A DNA stretch of 64,000 nucleotides from DASPSM01 sp036008465 (lineage in GTDB: Bacteria; Planctomycetota; Planctomycetia; Planctomycetales; Planctomycetaceae): NCBI GenBank assembly GCA_036008465.1, contig DASYNP010000202.1, forward strand, positions 1-64,000, read 5' to 3'. Shown piece by piece: positions 51,912-61,757 of this stretch (within the stretch, counting starts at the first letter, position 1; the number at the start of each line of letters is the position of its first letter). The notes below the pieces were generated by a model. It was not told the DNA's origin. It did not search any database and was given only the letters and a program-made list of their open reading frames with translations. Made by a program: the position numbers and the translations under genes.

Positions 51912-54131
51912 CTACGGGCTATCGCTCTTGGCCTGTTCCTTCTTGTCGGTCGGCTTGGCTTCCGGCACAAACGACTCGACCTCGACCATCAGCACCTGAA
52001 TCGTCAGCTCCTCGAGTCGAGACCGCTTGGCGTCGGCGTCAGCCGGCTTGCGCGTGATCAGCACATCAAGCGAACGCGTCCGCTGGCCGTTGAGATCGTG
52101 CTGCAGGATGTCGACCCATTTGCCCTCCGCGATGTCGTGGGTCGCCGACACGGCTTTCGTCCCGGTTCCTTTCGCCAGCGCGCCTCGATAGTACGTGGTT
52201 GCTCGATTGATGTCGTCGGTGGCTTCGAGTTCCACGTAATGCACGATCAGCGGCTCGCTCACAGCAGCCGTCAGATTGGATGGCAAGTCGTCGGGCCAAC
52301 GAAGGTGGAATTCCTTGGTGATCTGCTCGCCCGGGCGAAGCGTGAACGGGACGGGAACGGAGGTCGTGGGTGCGGACCCCTTGGCCTTCGAATCGGACGA
52401 AGAATTCGACTCGGCGCCCCGCGCCGTTTTCTTTGACCCGGGATCGGATTCCTTGGCCGATTTTGAGGAGCCTGCCTTGGATTGGTCCGTCTTGGCCGTC
52501 GCTTGATCCTTTTTGTCTTTGGCTCCCGATTTGTCCTTCTTGTCTTTTGTGCCAGCGGCGTCGCTGTCGGTCGCCGCGGCCTCGTGCGTTTCGGCCACTG
52601 CGCTCAGCCGCTCGTCCCAGTGACTCACGAACTTTTCCATCGTGTCCCGCCATTCGTACTGCGCTTCGGCCTGCTTGGCTCGGTCGGCCGCCTCTTCGGC
52701 CCTCTTTTCGGCGGCCGCACTGCGCTTGCCGGTCGGAGAAGGCGTCACTGACCGATGCTTTCCTTTGGGACGGTCTTTGTAGCCGAGACTCTTGAGCACA
52801 ATCACGGTCCCCGGGTCGAGCCACTCGCTGCCGACCACATAGGCCGCCTGCGACGGTGACGCACCCATCGGTTTGCCGCCCGCTTTGCGGGCCATGGCAC
52901 CGAAGCCGCCAGCACCCATTCCGCGCCCGCCCAGACCCGGTGTCCCCGGCGCGGCGCCGGCCGGCGGAGCCGCAGGCGCGGGTCGCTCGATTTGTCCCAA
53001 ATCCTGCGGGCTTTTTTTCAGCAGGTAATCGTGCAGGCGTTCGCGGGCCGTTTTCAGAGGGATCGAGCCCAGGCCCGTCAAGACTTGCTCGGAGCTTCTT
53101 TTCTCGGTAGAGAGTTGGGCCGCCAGCGCCTCGACAAATTCGCTTTGCCAAAGCTCTCGGCCCACGACGGCCGGATCCATGGGCTGCGAGTTGAGCATCT
53201 TCTCGACAGCTTCCAGGACTGTTGCCGTCGGATTTATAACTGCGACGTTCGTTGCGGCCGACGGAGTCGAGCCCGGAGACTTTCCGAGGCCGGGCACGCC
53301 AGCCCCGGTTCCCGAGGGAGCACCGGGAGGAGGAGCCCCCGCGCCGCCGACACCTCCAAATTGGCCCAACAGACCCGCTAGTCCGGCCGGCGGTGTCGCT
53401 TTCGTCGAGGCTTCGCCGGCGATCTTGAGCGCTTGTTTGACGGCTGCCGCGTTTTGCTCGAGGATCAGCTTTCGCAAGGTCGTCCGAAACTCATCCGAGA
53501 TGCCCCCGCTGCGGAGGAGAACGACCTGCGCGCTAAAGCTCGCTGGACTCGGTTTGCCGAGTGCCGCCTCGATCGCGGTGCGGATCTCAGGCGTCGCCCG
53601 GTCGTACAACTTCGCCAAGCCGAGTCGTAACTCGGGCGTTCCCACTCGGCCTGCCAGCCGCACGACGTCATAGCGCACCGTCGCCGCGGGATAGTCCGTG
53701 TCGCCGGGGCGCACTTTGTCATCTGATTCGGATACCAGGTGCAACAAGAACGCCACGGCATCGGGCGAGGGGCGCATGGCCAGCGCTGCCAAGGCCGATT
53801 CTGCGGCCTGTTTGCTGTGCCCTCCGAATTTGAGCTTGCCGAGGACGATTTGCTCGAGTGTCTCGCGGGCTTTATCGCTTTGGTTGAGGGTCAAAGCCTG
53901 AATCAGCCCGGCGAGGGCCTGCGTCTTCGACATGATCATTGCGGCGGGGACGACTTCCTCCGCCGGAGGAGCCGCGCCAGCAGGGGGCTTTTCTTGTTTC
54001 TTGCCCCGTATCCGAAATTGCGCGGACGCAGGAGAGGCGACCCAGACGGCCAAAAATGCACCGACGAAAATCATCATTGCGAGATGACGCGGCACTACGC
54101 CGTTGAGAAAACTCCGCGAGCAAAAACGCAT
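51912..54131 (-). CDS. Secreted hypothetical protein, possible HEAT-like repeats (739 aa)
   Basis: A signal peptide spans ~1-37 (MMIFVGAFLAVWVASPASAQ). Residues ~65-260 contain helical pairs (ALAGLIQALTLNQSDKARETLEQIVLG and SALAALAMRPSPDAVAFLLHLV) resembling HEAT repeats. The middle is Gly/Pro/Ala-rich, then a Lys/Asp/Ser-rich low-complexity region (KDKKDKSGAKDKKDQATAKTD). The C-terminal ~130 residues are beta-rich (VPFTLRPGEQITKEFHLRWPDD). Extracytoplasmic structural or scaffold role is plausible. No enzyme motif is visible. Confidence 0.75.
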   Translation of the reverse strand: MRFCSRSFLNGVVPRHLAMMIFVGAFLAVWVASPASAQFRIRGKKQEKPPAGAAPPAEEVVPAAMIMSKTQALAGLIQALTLNQSDKARETLEQIVLGKLKFGGHSKQAAESALAALAMRPSPDAVAFLLHLVSESDDKVRPGDTDYPAATVRYDVVRLAGRVGTPELRLGLAKLYDRATPEIRTAIEAALGKPSPASFSAQVVLLRSGGISDEFRTTLRKLILEQNAAAVKQALKIAGEASTKATPPAGLAGLLGQFGGVGGAGAPPPGAPSGTGAGVPGLGKSPGSTPSAATNVAVINPTATVLEAVEKMLNSQPMDPAVVGRELWQSEFVEALAAQLSTEKRSSEQVLTGLGSIPLKTARERLHDYLLKKSPQDLGQIERPAPAAPPAGAAPGTPGLGGRGMGAGGFGAMARKAGGKPMGASPSQAAYVVGSEWLDPGTVIVLKSLGYKDRPKGKHRSVTPSPTGKRSAAAEKRAEEAADRAKQAEAQYEWRDTMEKFVSHWDERLSAVAETHEAAATDSDAAGTKDKKDKSGAKDKKDQATAKTDQSKAGSSKSAKESDPGSKKTARGAESNSSSDSKAKGSAPTTSVPVPFTLRPGEQITKEFHLRWPDDLPSNLTAAVSEPLIVHYVELEATDDINRATTYYRGALAKGTGTKAVSATHDIAEGKWVDILQHDLNGQRTRSLDVLITRKPADADAKRSRLEELTIQVLMVEVESFVPEAKPTDKKEQAKSDSP

Positions 54132-54436
54132 GTCGCGTCCTCTGAGGGATTTAGGTTCGGTGCGAAGCGGTCGAATTGAGTCGCTCTTTGACCGAGAGGG
54201 CGGCCCGTCTGATCAGGTCAGTCCGCGAAGCCGTTGCAGCCCGCATCTCCTCCGCGATTTTCCGCCTCTTCGCATTCTGGCTGCTGAAAATCTGGGGCAC
54301 AACCGTGAATATCAGGAATACTTGCTCCGGCCCACCTTTTCAGACCGAATGTGGCGTTCGCCGGACGCACCGATTGGCGGCGCGTCTGTGCCCGTTCCCA
54401 TAACTTTCGCGTTCCCCCCTGCGAGCACAAAATCCC

Positions 54437-54604
54437 ATGCAAACCGCGACTTTGCCCGATATCAGCGTCGATTTCATGACCTGGCTCAACACCGAACTGC
54501 GTAAGCGGATTGAAGACGACGAAAATTCCCGGACGCAGGGCCTTGTGAACCGGCTCAAGAACTATTTTGGCCGCCCCGTCGAGACGGAAACCGACGCAGC
54601 ATAG
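54437..54604 (+). CDS. Small protein (55 aa), unrecognised
   Basis: An ATG at 54437 opens a 55-codon frame with good codon use and an amphipathic helical middle (FMTWLNTELRKRIEDDENS followed by GLVNRLKNYFGRP). The composition is protein-like, and the position, divergent from the 739-aa gene with about 305 bp upstream and just before a convergent gene, fits a genuine small gene. No known family. Confidence 0.55.
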   Translation: MQTATLPDISVDFMTWLNTELRKRIEDDENSRTQGLVNRLKNYFGRPVETETDAA

Positions 54605-54651
54605 GCGGAATAGACGGGGCGAGAGACCGGCTTCCTCGAATGCTCGCCGGC

Positions 54652-56295
54652 TCACGTCGCGCCGTGCTGTTTCAGCAGTTCCACAATCTGGCTGTGTCCG
54701 CGCCGAGTCGCCCACGCGAGCGGCGTGCTCCAGGGCGGGTCATCGGGCAGGTTTGGCCGGGCGCCGCGGTCTAAGAGCAATTTGACCATCTGCGTCTGGC
54801 CATACCTGGCCGCCCAGCCCACCGGCGTCGAGCAAATGTCTTCGTCGCGCGCGTGCAAATCGGCTCCGTGATCAAGGAACTGCGCGGCACGTTCCACGTT
54901 GCCTGCGCGCGCGAACTGGTGCAGAGGCGTGATGAGCAACCAATCGGGCTGACTTGGGTTCAGGCCGTGCTCGAACAGCAGTTCGTTCAATTCGCGCGTC
55001 TTGGCGCCCACCGACCAGGCAGGAAAAACGACGCGCTTGGGCAAATCGGGTTGATACCGCAGCAAGAGGCGCACAAAGGCCTCTTGGCCCTCCCCGGCCG
55101 CGTTGCTCAGTGCTTCGGGATCGTCGGCAAGCGCCGGGTTGGCTGCAAACATCGCGGCCGCGGTCTGCACGTCGCCTGAATAACCCAGCAGATGCGCGCC
55201 GCGGGCAGCGCCGTAGGAGCACAGCAAGTCGATCATCTTCTGATCCGAGTTCGAGATGGCCCGGCTCAAAGCGTCCGCGGAACTCTCGACTTCGGGATTC
55301 GGGTGCGCGCCGTGCTCCAGCAACAGCTTCGCGATCTCATAATGCTTGTTTGCCACCGCTGAGTAGAGCGCGTGGCCCTGCGGCGCGATCCCCTCTTCGC
55401 GAAGATTGGGATCGGCACCACGCGCGAGCAGCAGCGACACGATTTCTAGATACCCCTTGGCGGCGGCATTTTTCAGCGGCGCCCCGGAGCACGGATAGTA
55501 GCTCACGTACTCGGAAACGCGATTGACGAGCGACGCGTCTTGATCGAGCAGCTCCCGCACGCGTTCCAGATCACCGATGTGGCACGCGGTGCAAATGTCA
55601 CAATCCGCCCCGCGGGTACGGAGATGTGCGAGGACTTGTGCGGGAGTCGTCGGCCAATCCTGCGGCACGTCGCGCCAACCTCGATGGTGGTAGTCGCCAT
55701 TCGTCAGCTGAATCGGTCGCGCGCCATCGAATCGCGCCGCGTTAATGTCCGCGCCCCGCGCCAGCAGTTCGTCAATGACGTCAATCTGCCGCGTCATCAC
55801 GGCCCAGTGGATGGGCTGACTTGATCGCCGATCACCGATACTCAACAGTTCCGGCGAGGCGTCGAGCAGGCTTCGGACCTTGTCCAGGCTGTGCTCGCGA
55901 ATCGCCGCCGCAACGGCTTCCCCTTTGGAGGAAGCATTCTGGAAGCGGGCAAAACTGGCCTCCAGGAACTTTTCCAGTTCGGAGTAGCCACGGTCGCGAC
56001 AGATTTCGAGGAGGCTGTCGTTCAGCGCCAATCCGAACGGGTCGGCACCGCGCTCAAGCAAAAAAGCCGCGACGTCCACACGGTTTTCGCGTACGGCGAA
56101 ATAGAGCGGCGTCCGATACGCGTGACGACTGCGGACGAGTGTGGGATCATTTTCCACGAGCCGTCCGACGGTTTGCAGGTCGCCCGTACGGCAAGCGCAG
56201 AAGAGTTCCCAGACGTCGGTCCCCGTTCCGGGCGACCATTTGAGCGGCTCGTTTTTCTTCAGTTCCTCCGGCCCAATCATCTTTGAATCTTCCAC
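54652..56295 (-). CDS. Ankyrin-repeat protein (547 aa)
   Basis: Repeats cover most of the chain, for example RTPLYFAVRENRVDVAAFLLERGADPF, QPIHWAVMTRQIDVIDELLARGADIN, APLKNAAAKGYLEIVSLLLARGADPN, and GWAARYGQTQMVKLLLDRGARPN near the C-terminus, about a dozen in all. Ankyrin stacks mediate protein binding. No signal peptide is evident, so it is probably cytosolic. A start at 56280 (MIGPEELKK) is equally likely. No catalytic domain seen. Confidence 0.9.
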   Translation of the reverse strand: MEDSKMIGPEELKKNEPLKWSPGTGTDVWELFCACRTGDLQTVGRLVENDPTLVRSRHAYRTPLYFAVRENRVDVAAFLLERGADPFGLALNDSLLEICRDRGYSELEKFLEASFARFQNASSKGEAVAAAIREHSLDKVRSLLDASPELLSIGDRRSSQPIHWAVMTRQIDVIDELLARGADINAARFDGARPIQLTNGDYHHRGWRDVPQDWPTTPAQVLAHLRTRGADCDICTACHIGDLERVRELLDQDASLVNRVSEYVSYYPCSGAPLKNAAAKGYLEIVSLLLARGADPNLREEGIAPQGHALYSAVANKHYEIAKLLLEHGAHPNPEVESSADALSRAISNSDQKMIDLLCSYGAARGAHLLGYSGDVQTAAAMFAANPALADDPEALSNAAGEGQEAFVRLLLRYQPDLPKRVVFPAWSVGAKTRELNELLFEHGLNPSQPDWLLITPLHQFARAGNVERAAQFLDHGADLHARDEDICSTPVGWAARYGQTQMVKLLLDRGARPNLPDDPPWSTPLAWATRRGHSQIVELLKQHGAT

Positions 56296-56343
56296 CCGAG
56301 CACTAACCAGTCTCAGCCCACCACGTCTTCGGATGGGTTGATG

Positions 56344-56862
56344 TCATTTGGCGATTCGGATGTTACGCAATACGAGTTGGACGATGGGGTGCGGCCATGT
56401 TTCAAAGCCGGAAAGACGGGGCCGGACGGGAAGAATAGTTGTCTTGGCGATTTCCTTGTGGCCGGGGACGGTCATCAGCGCATCTAGGTTGAGCGTTTGT
56501 TTGGTGTTGTTGTGGATGTGGAGCATCATCATGGCGGTGCCATGGGGTTGGACCTCCTGGGTAAACTTGAGCGTTACGTCCGCTTTCTTTAGGTCCTTCT
56601 GGTATTTGACGTTCCGAACTGAGTTGTTCTGGATGTCGAGTGTGAGGCCAAACTCGTCGTCCTTGAAGAGATAGACCGCGCCGCTGTGGACGTAAGGAAT
56701 CTTGCCGAATTTCTCTTCGTAGAAGTGTTCTTTGTCCACGTAAAGCTTCAGAGTGAACGGCTCGCGGAAAACGGCGTCGGCCTCCGGTGTCTTTGCCTGG
56801 TCTGCAGCATGGGTGTGTGCAGCCAAGGCGAGGACTGCGAGTGTGGGGAGCATTTTCTTCAT
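56344..56862 (-). CDS. Secreted hypothetical protein (172 aa)
   Basis: The start at 56862 gives MKKMLPTLAVLALAAHTHAA, a signal peptide. The mature part is beta-rich (PFTLKLYVDKEHFYEEKFGKIPYVHSGAVYLFKDDEFGLTLDIQNNSVRNVKYQ, then VTLKFTQEVQPHGTAMMMLHIHNN). It is exported. Function unknown. An earlier in-frame start would add a non-signal leader and is not preferred. Confidence 0.7.
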   Translation of the reverse strand: MKKMLPTLAVLALAAHTHAADQAKTPEADAVFREPFTLKLYVDKEHFYEEKFGKIPYVHSGAVYLFKDDEFGLTLDIQNNSVRNVKYQKDLKKADVTLKFTQEVQPHGTAMMMLHIHNNTKQTLNLDALMTVPGHKEIAKTTILPVRPRLSGFETWPHPIVQLVLRNIRIAK

Positions 56863-56983
56863 GTTGGGATCCCGACGACGCGAGGGAGTGTGCGGGTTTG
56901 CATCACGGTTTTCAGCGATTGCCACGGGAGTTCACGGGTTGAACTCGGTGTGTTGCCTGAACCCATACCCAACAGCGGGCCAC

Positions 56984-58396
56984 CTACCGTGGCTCGGGCG
57001 CCATGAACAGGCCGTGCTTGGGGCGCAGTGTCACGCGCGATTCGGGGATCACCGGGCGGCCGGGGATCAAGTTGAGCGACCAGCGGGATGTGATGGTCGC
57101 CAGGATCAACACCGACTCGAGCATCGCGAAGTGGTTGCCGATGCAAATTCGCGGGCCGGCGCCGAACGGGAAGTAGGCGTACGGGTGACGGCCTTCCGAC
57201 CGCTCGGGCAGAAAACGATCCGGGTCGAAACCCTCTGGGTTGTCCCAGAAGCCGCGGTGGCGGTGCGTGACGTACTGGGACAAGAGGACGGGTGAGCCGG
57301 CGGGAATTGTCACGTCACCGATCTGATCGTCCTGCATCGTCATCCGAGCCACCGCCCACACGGGCGGAAAGAGCCGCATCGACTCCTGAATCACGAGTTT
57401 GGCGTAGGAAAGTTTGGGCAGGTCCTCGGCGGTCGCGGATCGGCTGCCGAGTACCGTCTCGACCTCTCGCTCGAGCCGCGAGCGGACGCCGACGTGCTGG
57501 GACAGCAGGTAAAAGGTCCAGGTGAGCGCCTTGGCCGTCGTCTCGTGGCCGGCCAGGAAGAAGGTCATGACCTCGTCGCGCAGCTGCTTGTCGGACATCT
57601 GCGTGCCGGTCTCTTCGTCGCGGGCCGCCATCAACATCGTCAGCAGATCTTCGGATCGGGACACTCGGGCCGGCTGCGCGCGGTGCTCGTCGATGATTTT
57701 TTGCACCGCCAGATCGAGTCTTTGGAGAGCCCGCTCGTAGCGGCGGTTGCTGGCCACCGGCAGCCGCTCGAGAAAATTCCAGGGAGTGTGAATGCGGCGG
57801 CTGACCTCGTCGATCACGAGCGTGAGCGCCGCCCCGACGTCGCTCGCCTCGCTGGTCACGTCGGTGCCCAGGAGGGTCTCGCCCACGATTCGCATCGTCA
57901 GCCGCATCATTTCGTCGGCGACGTCGATTGCTTCCCCCTGCCCGGCGGCCGGCTCCCAGGATTTCGCCATCTCCTCGGTCGCGTTGACCATCGCGGCGGC
58001 AAAACCGGCCAGCCGCGCCGGTGCGAACGCCGGCTGCAGCAGCCGTCGCTGGCGAAGCCAGAAGTCTCCCTCGCTTGTCAGCAGCCCGTTGCCCAGGACG
58101 TGCCGCAGCTTGACGTAACCGCGCGACTGCTTGGTGTAATTTTCCCGGTGCTTGACGAGTACGTGGTAAACGTGGTCGGGATGGAAGAGGGCAAACGCCG
58201 TGCGCGGCCCGAGCCGCAGACGGACGACGTCTCCATAGCTCGCGTGCGCGCGGAGCAGGAACTGAGCCGCGTCGCGCAGCATCTCGCCGGCATGCCCCGT
58301 GAGAAAGCGGCCAGGGGGCGACGGCGGCTGTCGGGGCGTTTGCGTGGTTTGCGTCGGCGCTCGGCCGGCCAGCGCGGTTGTCAAAATCGGTGCCAT
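56984..58396 (-). CDS. Cytochrome P450 (470 aa)
   Basis: The start at 58396 gives MAPILTTALAGRAP, with GRFLTGHAGEML and YGDVVRLRLGP following. The I-helix oxygen-activation motif is FFLAGHETTAKALTW, the ExxR motif is seen in IQESMRLFPPVW, and the heme loop FGAGPRICIGNHFAMLE has its Cys ligand near residue 417. It is a soluble class of bacterial P450 that monooxygenates organic substrates with electrons from a partner reductase. No redox partner is adjacent. Much of the upstream open frame is a shadow of the dehydrogenase gene. Confidence 0.94.
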   Translation of the reverse strand: MAPILTTALAGRAPTQTTQTPRQPPSPPGRFLTGHAGEMLRDAAQFLLRAHASYGDVVRLRLGPRTAFALFHPDHVYHVLVKHRENYTKQSRGYVKLRHVLGNGLLTSEGDFWLRQRRLLQPAFAPARLAGFAAAMVNATEEMAKSWEPAAGQGEAIDVADEMMRLTMRIVGETLLGTDVTSEASDVGAALTLVIDEVSRRIHTPWNFLERLPVASNRRYERALQRLDLAVQKIIDEHRAQPARVSRSEDLLTMLMAARDEETGTQMSDKQLRDEVMTFFLAGHETTAKALTWTFYLLSQHVGVRSRLEREVETVLGSRSATAEDLPKLSYAKLVIQESMRLFPPVWAVARMTMQDDQIGDVTIPAGSPVLLSQYVTHRHRGFWDNPEGFDPDRFLPERSEGRHPYAYFPFGAGPRICIGNHFAMLESVLILATITSRWSLNLIPGRPVIPESRVTLRPKHGLFMAPEPR

Positions 58397-58488
58397 GGTG
58401 TGCTCCCTGCAGGCTGCAAACAGATGGCTGGTTATTGTACCAACGGGAAAGACGGCTGCGGGATCAAGATTGCTGGCGGTAGGCGGCC

Positions 58489-59565
58489 TTACTCGAACGG
58501 CACACCGGTCCGCTTTGAAACCTCTCGCAAATCCTCCACGACGGGGCCGAGGAGCGGAATGCCCTCGACCCGGTTGACAGCTTCTGCGAGCCGCTCGGGG
58601 TCGCCGGGGATCAGCGGGCCGTCGGTTCCGGGCGCGGGCTTGGTCGCGCGGAACGTACGAATCCAGTCGTCGACTTGCCGTTTGAATTCGGTCGGGTCGA
58701 TAAACGCGGCGATTTGCAGCGCGCCGAAGAAATGCCCAATTCCTTTGCCGACCTCGCGCTCCTGCACGACCTTGAGCATGATGAAGGGGGGCGTAAACGG
58801 GCCCCAATTCGCTCCTGACAGCGGGCCGCAGAGGAGATCGACCATCGCCGACAGGCAATATCCCTTGTGTCCGCCGCGGTCTTTGTCGGAGCCCATCGGC
58901 AAAAGCGCGCCGCCCGTGTAGACGTCCTGCGGATTGGTGGTCGGACGCCCCTCGGAGTCGACTGCCCAACCCGCGGGGATCGGCTCTTGGCGGCGGATCG
59001 CGTTTTCGACTTTGCCGAACGCGGCCGACGTCGTCGCCATGTCGATCACGATCGGCGGCTCTTCCAGCGCCGGAAAAGCGACGGCGATCGGATTGGTGCC
59101 GAGCCGACGTTGTGCTCCCCAAAGCGGTGCCACGATGCTCGTCGTGTTCGTCATCGCGAAACCGATCAGATCGCGCTTCAAGGCCTCGAGCGGATAGTAG
59201 CCGGCGATACCGAAGTGATTCGTGTTGCAGACCGACACCCAGCCCGCTCCGACGCGCTCGGCTTTTTCCATCGCCAGTTCGTTTGCCCGCATGGAGACGG
59301 TCATGCCAAGTCCGGCATCTCCGTCGACCGTCGCCGCCGCCGGGGTGTCGCGAACGATCCGGATATTCGGACGCGGATTGACGCGACCCGATTCGATCAG
59401 ATCGACGTAGCTCTTCATGCGGGCCACGCCGTGCGTGTCGATGCCGCGGAGGTCGGCCACAATCAGGATGTTGGCCGCCTGGTCGGCGTCCGCCCGCGAA
59501 ATGCCGAACGACTCGAACACCCGCCGGCAAAACTCGTGGAGACGTTCTGGAGCAAATCGTGTCAT
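58489..59565 (-). CDS. Malate/lactate/ureidoglycolate-type dehydrogenase (358 aa)
   Basis: The Ldh_2 family pattern is clear: RGIDTHGVARMKSYV (residues ~37-51), GDAGLGMTVSMRANELAME, NTNHFGIAGYYPLEA with the catalytic His, and GHKGYCLSAMVDLLCGPLSG later. These NAD(P)-dependent enzymes reduce 2-oxo acids. Length is normal. It lies 93 bp upstream of the P450 start on the same strand, so the two may be transcribed together. Confidence 0.92.
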   Translation of the reverse strand: MTRFAPERLHEFCRRVFESFGISRADADQAANILIVADLRGIDTHGVARMKSYVDLIESGRVNPRPNIRIVRDTPAAATVDGDAGLGMTVSMRANELAMEKAERVGAGWVSVCNTNHFGIAGYYPLEALKRDLIGFAMTNTTSIVAPLWGAQRRLGTNPIAVAFPALEEPPIVIDMATTSAAFGKVENAIRRQEPIPAGWAVDSEGRPTTNPQDVYTGGALLPMGSDKDRGGHKGYCLSAMVDLLCGPLSGANWGPFTPPFIMLKVVQEREVGKGIGHFFGALQIAAFIDPTEFKRQVDDWIRTFRATKPAPGTDGPLIPGDPERLAEAVNRVEGIPLLGPVVEDLREVSKRTGVPFE

Positions 59566-59579
59566 GAAGGTCCCGTTCG

Positions 59580-60029
59580 CTAGCGGTCGTCGGCGAGAAG
59601 ATAAAAGACGTCAGTGCGGAGTTGAGTCATATCGTCGGTCCAATGGCCGTAGATCTCCCAGTTGGGGCCGGCCAGCGTGCGCTGCTGATCGCTCGCCCAC
59701 TGGACGAGTGCCCGATGGGCGTCTCCCAGCCGATCATAAGGCCCGATATGCGCGGTCGTGATGACTTCGCCACCCGGCATCGACGAACAGAATAATTCAC
59801 TGGTACTCGGAAACGGCGCCGCGACTTCCTGCCCGATCTCCATGTTGATCTCGCCATCGAGATAAACAGCGACGTTGCGACCGCCTTTGATCCCGAGTTT
59901 CTTCACCAGGTTCCACGAATCGCCGCACGCTTGCGGGACCACGGTCTTAAGATCGCCGAGTTTCGCGCGACGGTGCACACAGGCGATCAGCTGAGGTTCC
60001 ACCTTCCGATTGTCGATCGCATAGGTCAT
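59580..60029 (-). CDS. GyrI-like/AraC-effector-binding-like protein (149 aa)
   Basis: The start at 60029 gives MTYAIDNRKVEPQLIACVHRRAKLGDL, then VAVYLDGEINMEIGQEV and GEVITTAHIGPYDRLGDAHRALVQWASDQQRTLAGPNWEIYGHW, the two beta-alpha units of the GyrI-like (effector-binding) fold. Such proteins bind small ligands or protect DNA gyrase. It ends 14 bp from the dehydrogenase gene start, suggesting an operon. Ligand unknown. Confidence 0.85.
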   Translation of the reverse strand: MTYAIDNRKVEPQLIACVHRRAKLGDLKTVVPQACGDSWNLVKKLGIKGGRNVAVYLDGEINMEIGQEVAAPFPSTSELFCSSMPGGEVITTAHIGPYDRLGDAHRALVQWASDQQRTLAGPNWEIYGHWTDDMTQLRTDVFYLLADDR

Positions 60030-60331
60030 GAGAGGATCTCCGCGCCAAACGGAAAAACCAGTGCGTGCTGCCGCGTACAAGAATACGCGATTCTCAGTCA
60101 ACCGACGAGGATCGTTTCGTCAACCCATTTTGCGAGGCGATTGCCTCTCGACAAGCATGGCGGGTGGTCGCGACGCCTTCCCTCACGGCTGGCGCACTGA
60201 CTAAGATCGAATGCAGGGCGTGGCCACCGCGCCCCTACCGCTCTCGCCACTATCGCGCGAGTTGGCGATTGCCGAAACCCTGCCCGATTGTCCCGCCACT
60301 AAATCCCTCTAACCGAAAGAAGTGCGTGCTG

Positions 60332-60831
60332 ATGTCTGCCTTTGTCTCTGCTCGTCGCGCGTTTGGTGTCGTCTTTGTCCTGCTTGTCCTTCCTTCGCTC
60401 TCAGCGCTCGGAAGCGACTGGCCCACGTTTCGCGGCCCGGATCGGTCGGCTGTCTCGAAGGAAACGGGCCTGTTGGCAAAATGGCCGACCGATGGTCCAC
60501 CGCTGGTTTGGAAGACGCGCGGGGCCGGGCGCGGCTATGCGAGCCTGGCGATCGCATCTTTACGCTGGGCGACAAACCCTCGGGCGCCAAAGACAAAGAC
60601 GAATACATCGTTTGTTTCGATCGCGAAACCGGTAAGCGGCTCTGGAGCAAGAAGGCCTCGCCGAAGTCCTATAGCGAGGTCGGATCCTTCGAGGTTCCCG
60701 GCAGCGGCGAACGACCGAGCTGGTCACATCCAGTGATTCTCGACGGCAAGCTCTATTTGCGTGAGCAGGATCAAGTTCGGTGCTACGACATCCGCGCCAA
60801 CGGGACGGGTTCGCCGTTGGCGGGCCGATAA
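60332..60831 (+). pseudogene. PQQ-like beta-propeller remnant (frameshifted, internally deleted)
   Basis: From ATG 60332 the first frame reads a signal peptide and DWPTFRGPDRSAVSKETGLLAKWPTDGPPLVWKTRGAGRGYASLAIA, the standard start of planctomycete PQQ-type propellers. It then falls out of frame near 60545-60555 and the continuation (GDRIFTLGDKPSG, DEYIVCFDRETGKRLW) is in another frame. Only ~100 further codons follow before a typical C-terminal end (PSWSHPVILDGKLYLREQDQVRCYDIRA), so most blades are missing. It is a decayed paralogue. The upstream ~300 bp has no gene. Confidence 0.85.
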
Positions 60832-60881
60832 GGTACGGTTTCGTTCGATTCCTGAGCCGCCCGTTTAGTAGATCCCGCTGT

Positions 60882-61757
60882 TCAGATCCCGCTGCCGCCG
60901 TCCTGGGGCAGACGATGATCCATCGTGAGAGAGGGTTCTTGCTCGCATTTGCCAACAACGCGGGCAGGAACGCCGGCCACCGTGCAGTGCGGCTTCACGT
61001 TTGTCAGGACGACACTGCCGGCCCCGATTTTCGCCCACGCGCCGATCTCGACGTTGCCGAGGATTTTCGCGCCAGCTCCGATCAGCACGCCTTCGCGGAC
61101 CTTGGGATGCCGGTCGCCCGTTTCCTTGCCCGTCCCGCCGAGGGTAACGTCGTGGAGCATCGAGACGTCGTTTTCGACGACCGCGGTCTCTCCGATAACG
61201 ACTCCGGTGCCGTGATCGATCAGGATTCCATGCCCGATGCGGGCCGCCGGATGGATATCGACGGCGAAGACCTGCGAGATGCGGTTCTGCAGAAACAGGG
61301 CCAGCGACCGGCGATCCTGCGTCCAGAGCCAGTGGCCGACGCGATACGACTGCAGCGCCTGAAAGCCTTTGAAATACAGAAACGGATGCGAATACGACGT
61401 CGATGCCGGGTCGCGCTCGCGCACGGCCCGCAGGTCGGCCCGGATGGCCTCGCCAATTTGCGGCGACGACGCCAAGGCTTCGTCGATCACCTCCCGGATT
61501 AGCATTTCGGACAGGCTAGGCCCGCCGAGCTTGCCGGCGAGGTGAAAGCTGAGTGCGTCCTCCAACGTGTCGTGTTTGAGGATTGTCGCATGGAGGAAGC
61601 TCGCCAGGATCGACTCGAGATTCACCTCGCGCAGGACCTCTTCGCGGATGGACTGCCAAACGGGGTCGTCGGCAAGTCGCGCCGGCGGCCGCTTCTTCGC
61701 GCGCTTGTTCTGCTGATGGTCGCTGGCGACTGGTCCCATGTCCATGACTGGCCTCAA
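60882..61757 (-). CDS. cysE: Serine O-acetyltransferase (291 aa)
   Basis: The enzyme acetylates serine to O-acetylserine, the first step of cysteine synthesis. The N-terminal helical domain (WQSIREEVLREVNLESILASFLHATILKHDTLEDALSFHLAGKLGG) matches CysE, and the left-handed beta-helix hexapeptide region reads DIHPAARIGHGILIDHGTGVVIGETAVVENDVSMLHDVTLGGTGKETGDRHPKV, with catalytic His residues in IGHGI and TGDRHP. A short C-terminal extension follows. Length is normal. A start at 61745 is also possible. Confidence 0.94.
   Translation of the reverse strand: MRPVMDMGPVASDHQQNKRAKKRPPARLADDPVWQSIREEVLREVNLESILASFLHATILKHDTLEDALSFHLAGKLGGPSLSEMLIREVIDEALASSPQIGEAIRADLRAVRERDPASTSYSHPFLYFKGFQALQSYRVGHWLWTQDRRSLALFLQNRISQVFAVDIHPAARIGHGILIDHGTGVVIGETAVVENDVSMLHDVTLGGTGKETGDRHPKVREGVLIGAGAKILGNVEIGAWAKIGAGSVVLTNVKPHCTVAGVPARVVGKCEQEPSLTMDHRLPQDGGSGI

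Noticed and set aside
56984..59530. Extended 848-codon version of the P450 gene
   Set aside because: The extra ~380 codons lie in another frame of the dehydrogenase gene and lack P450 character. The 58396 start fits the family.
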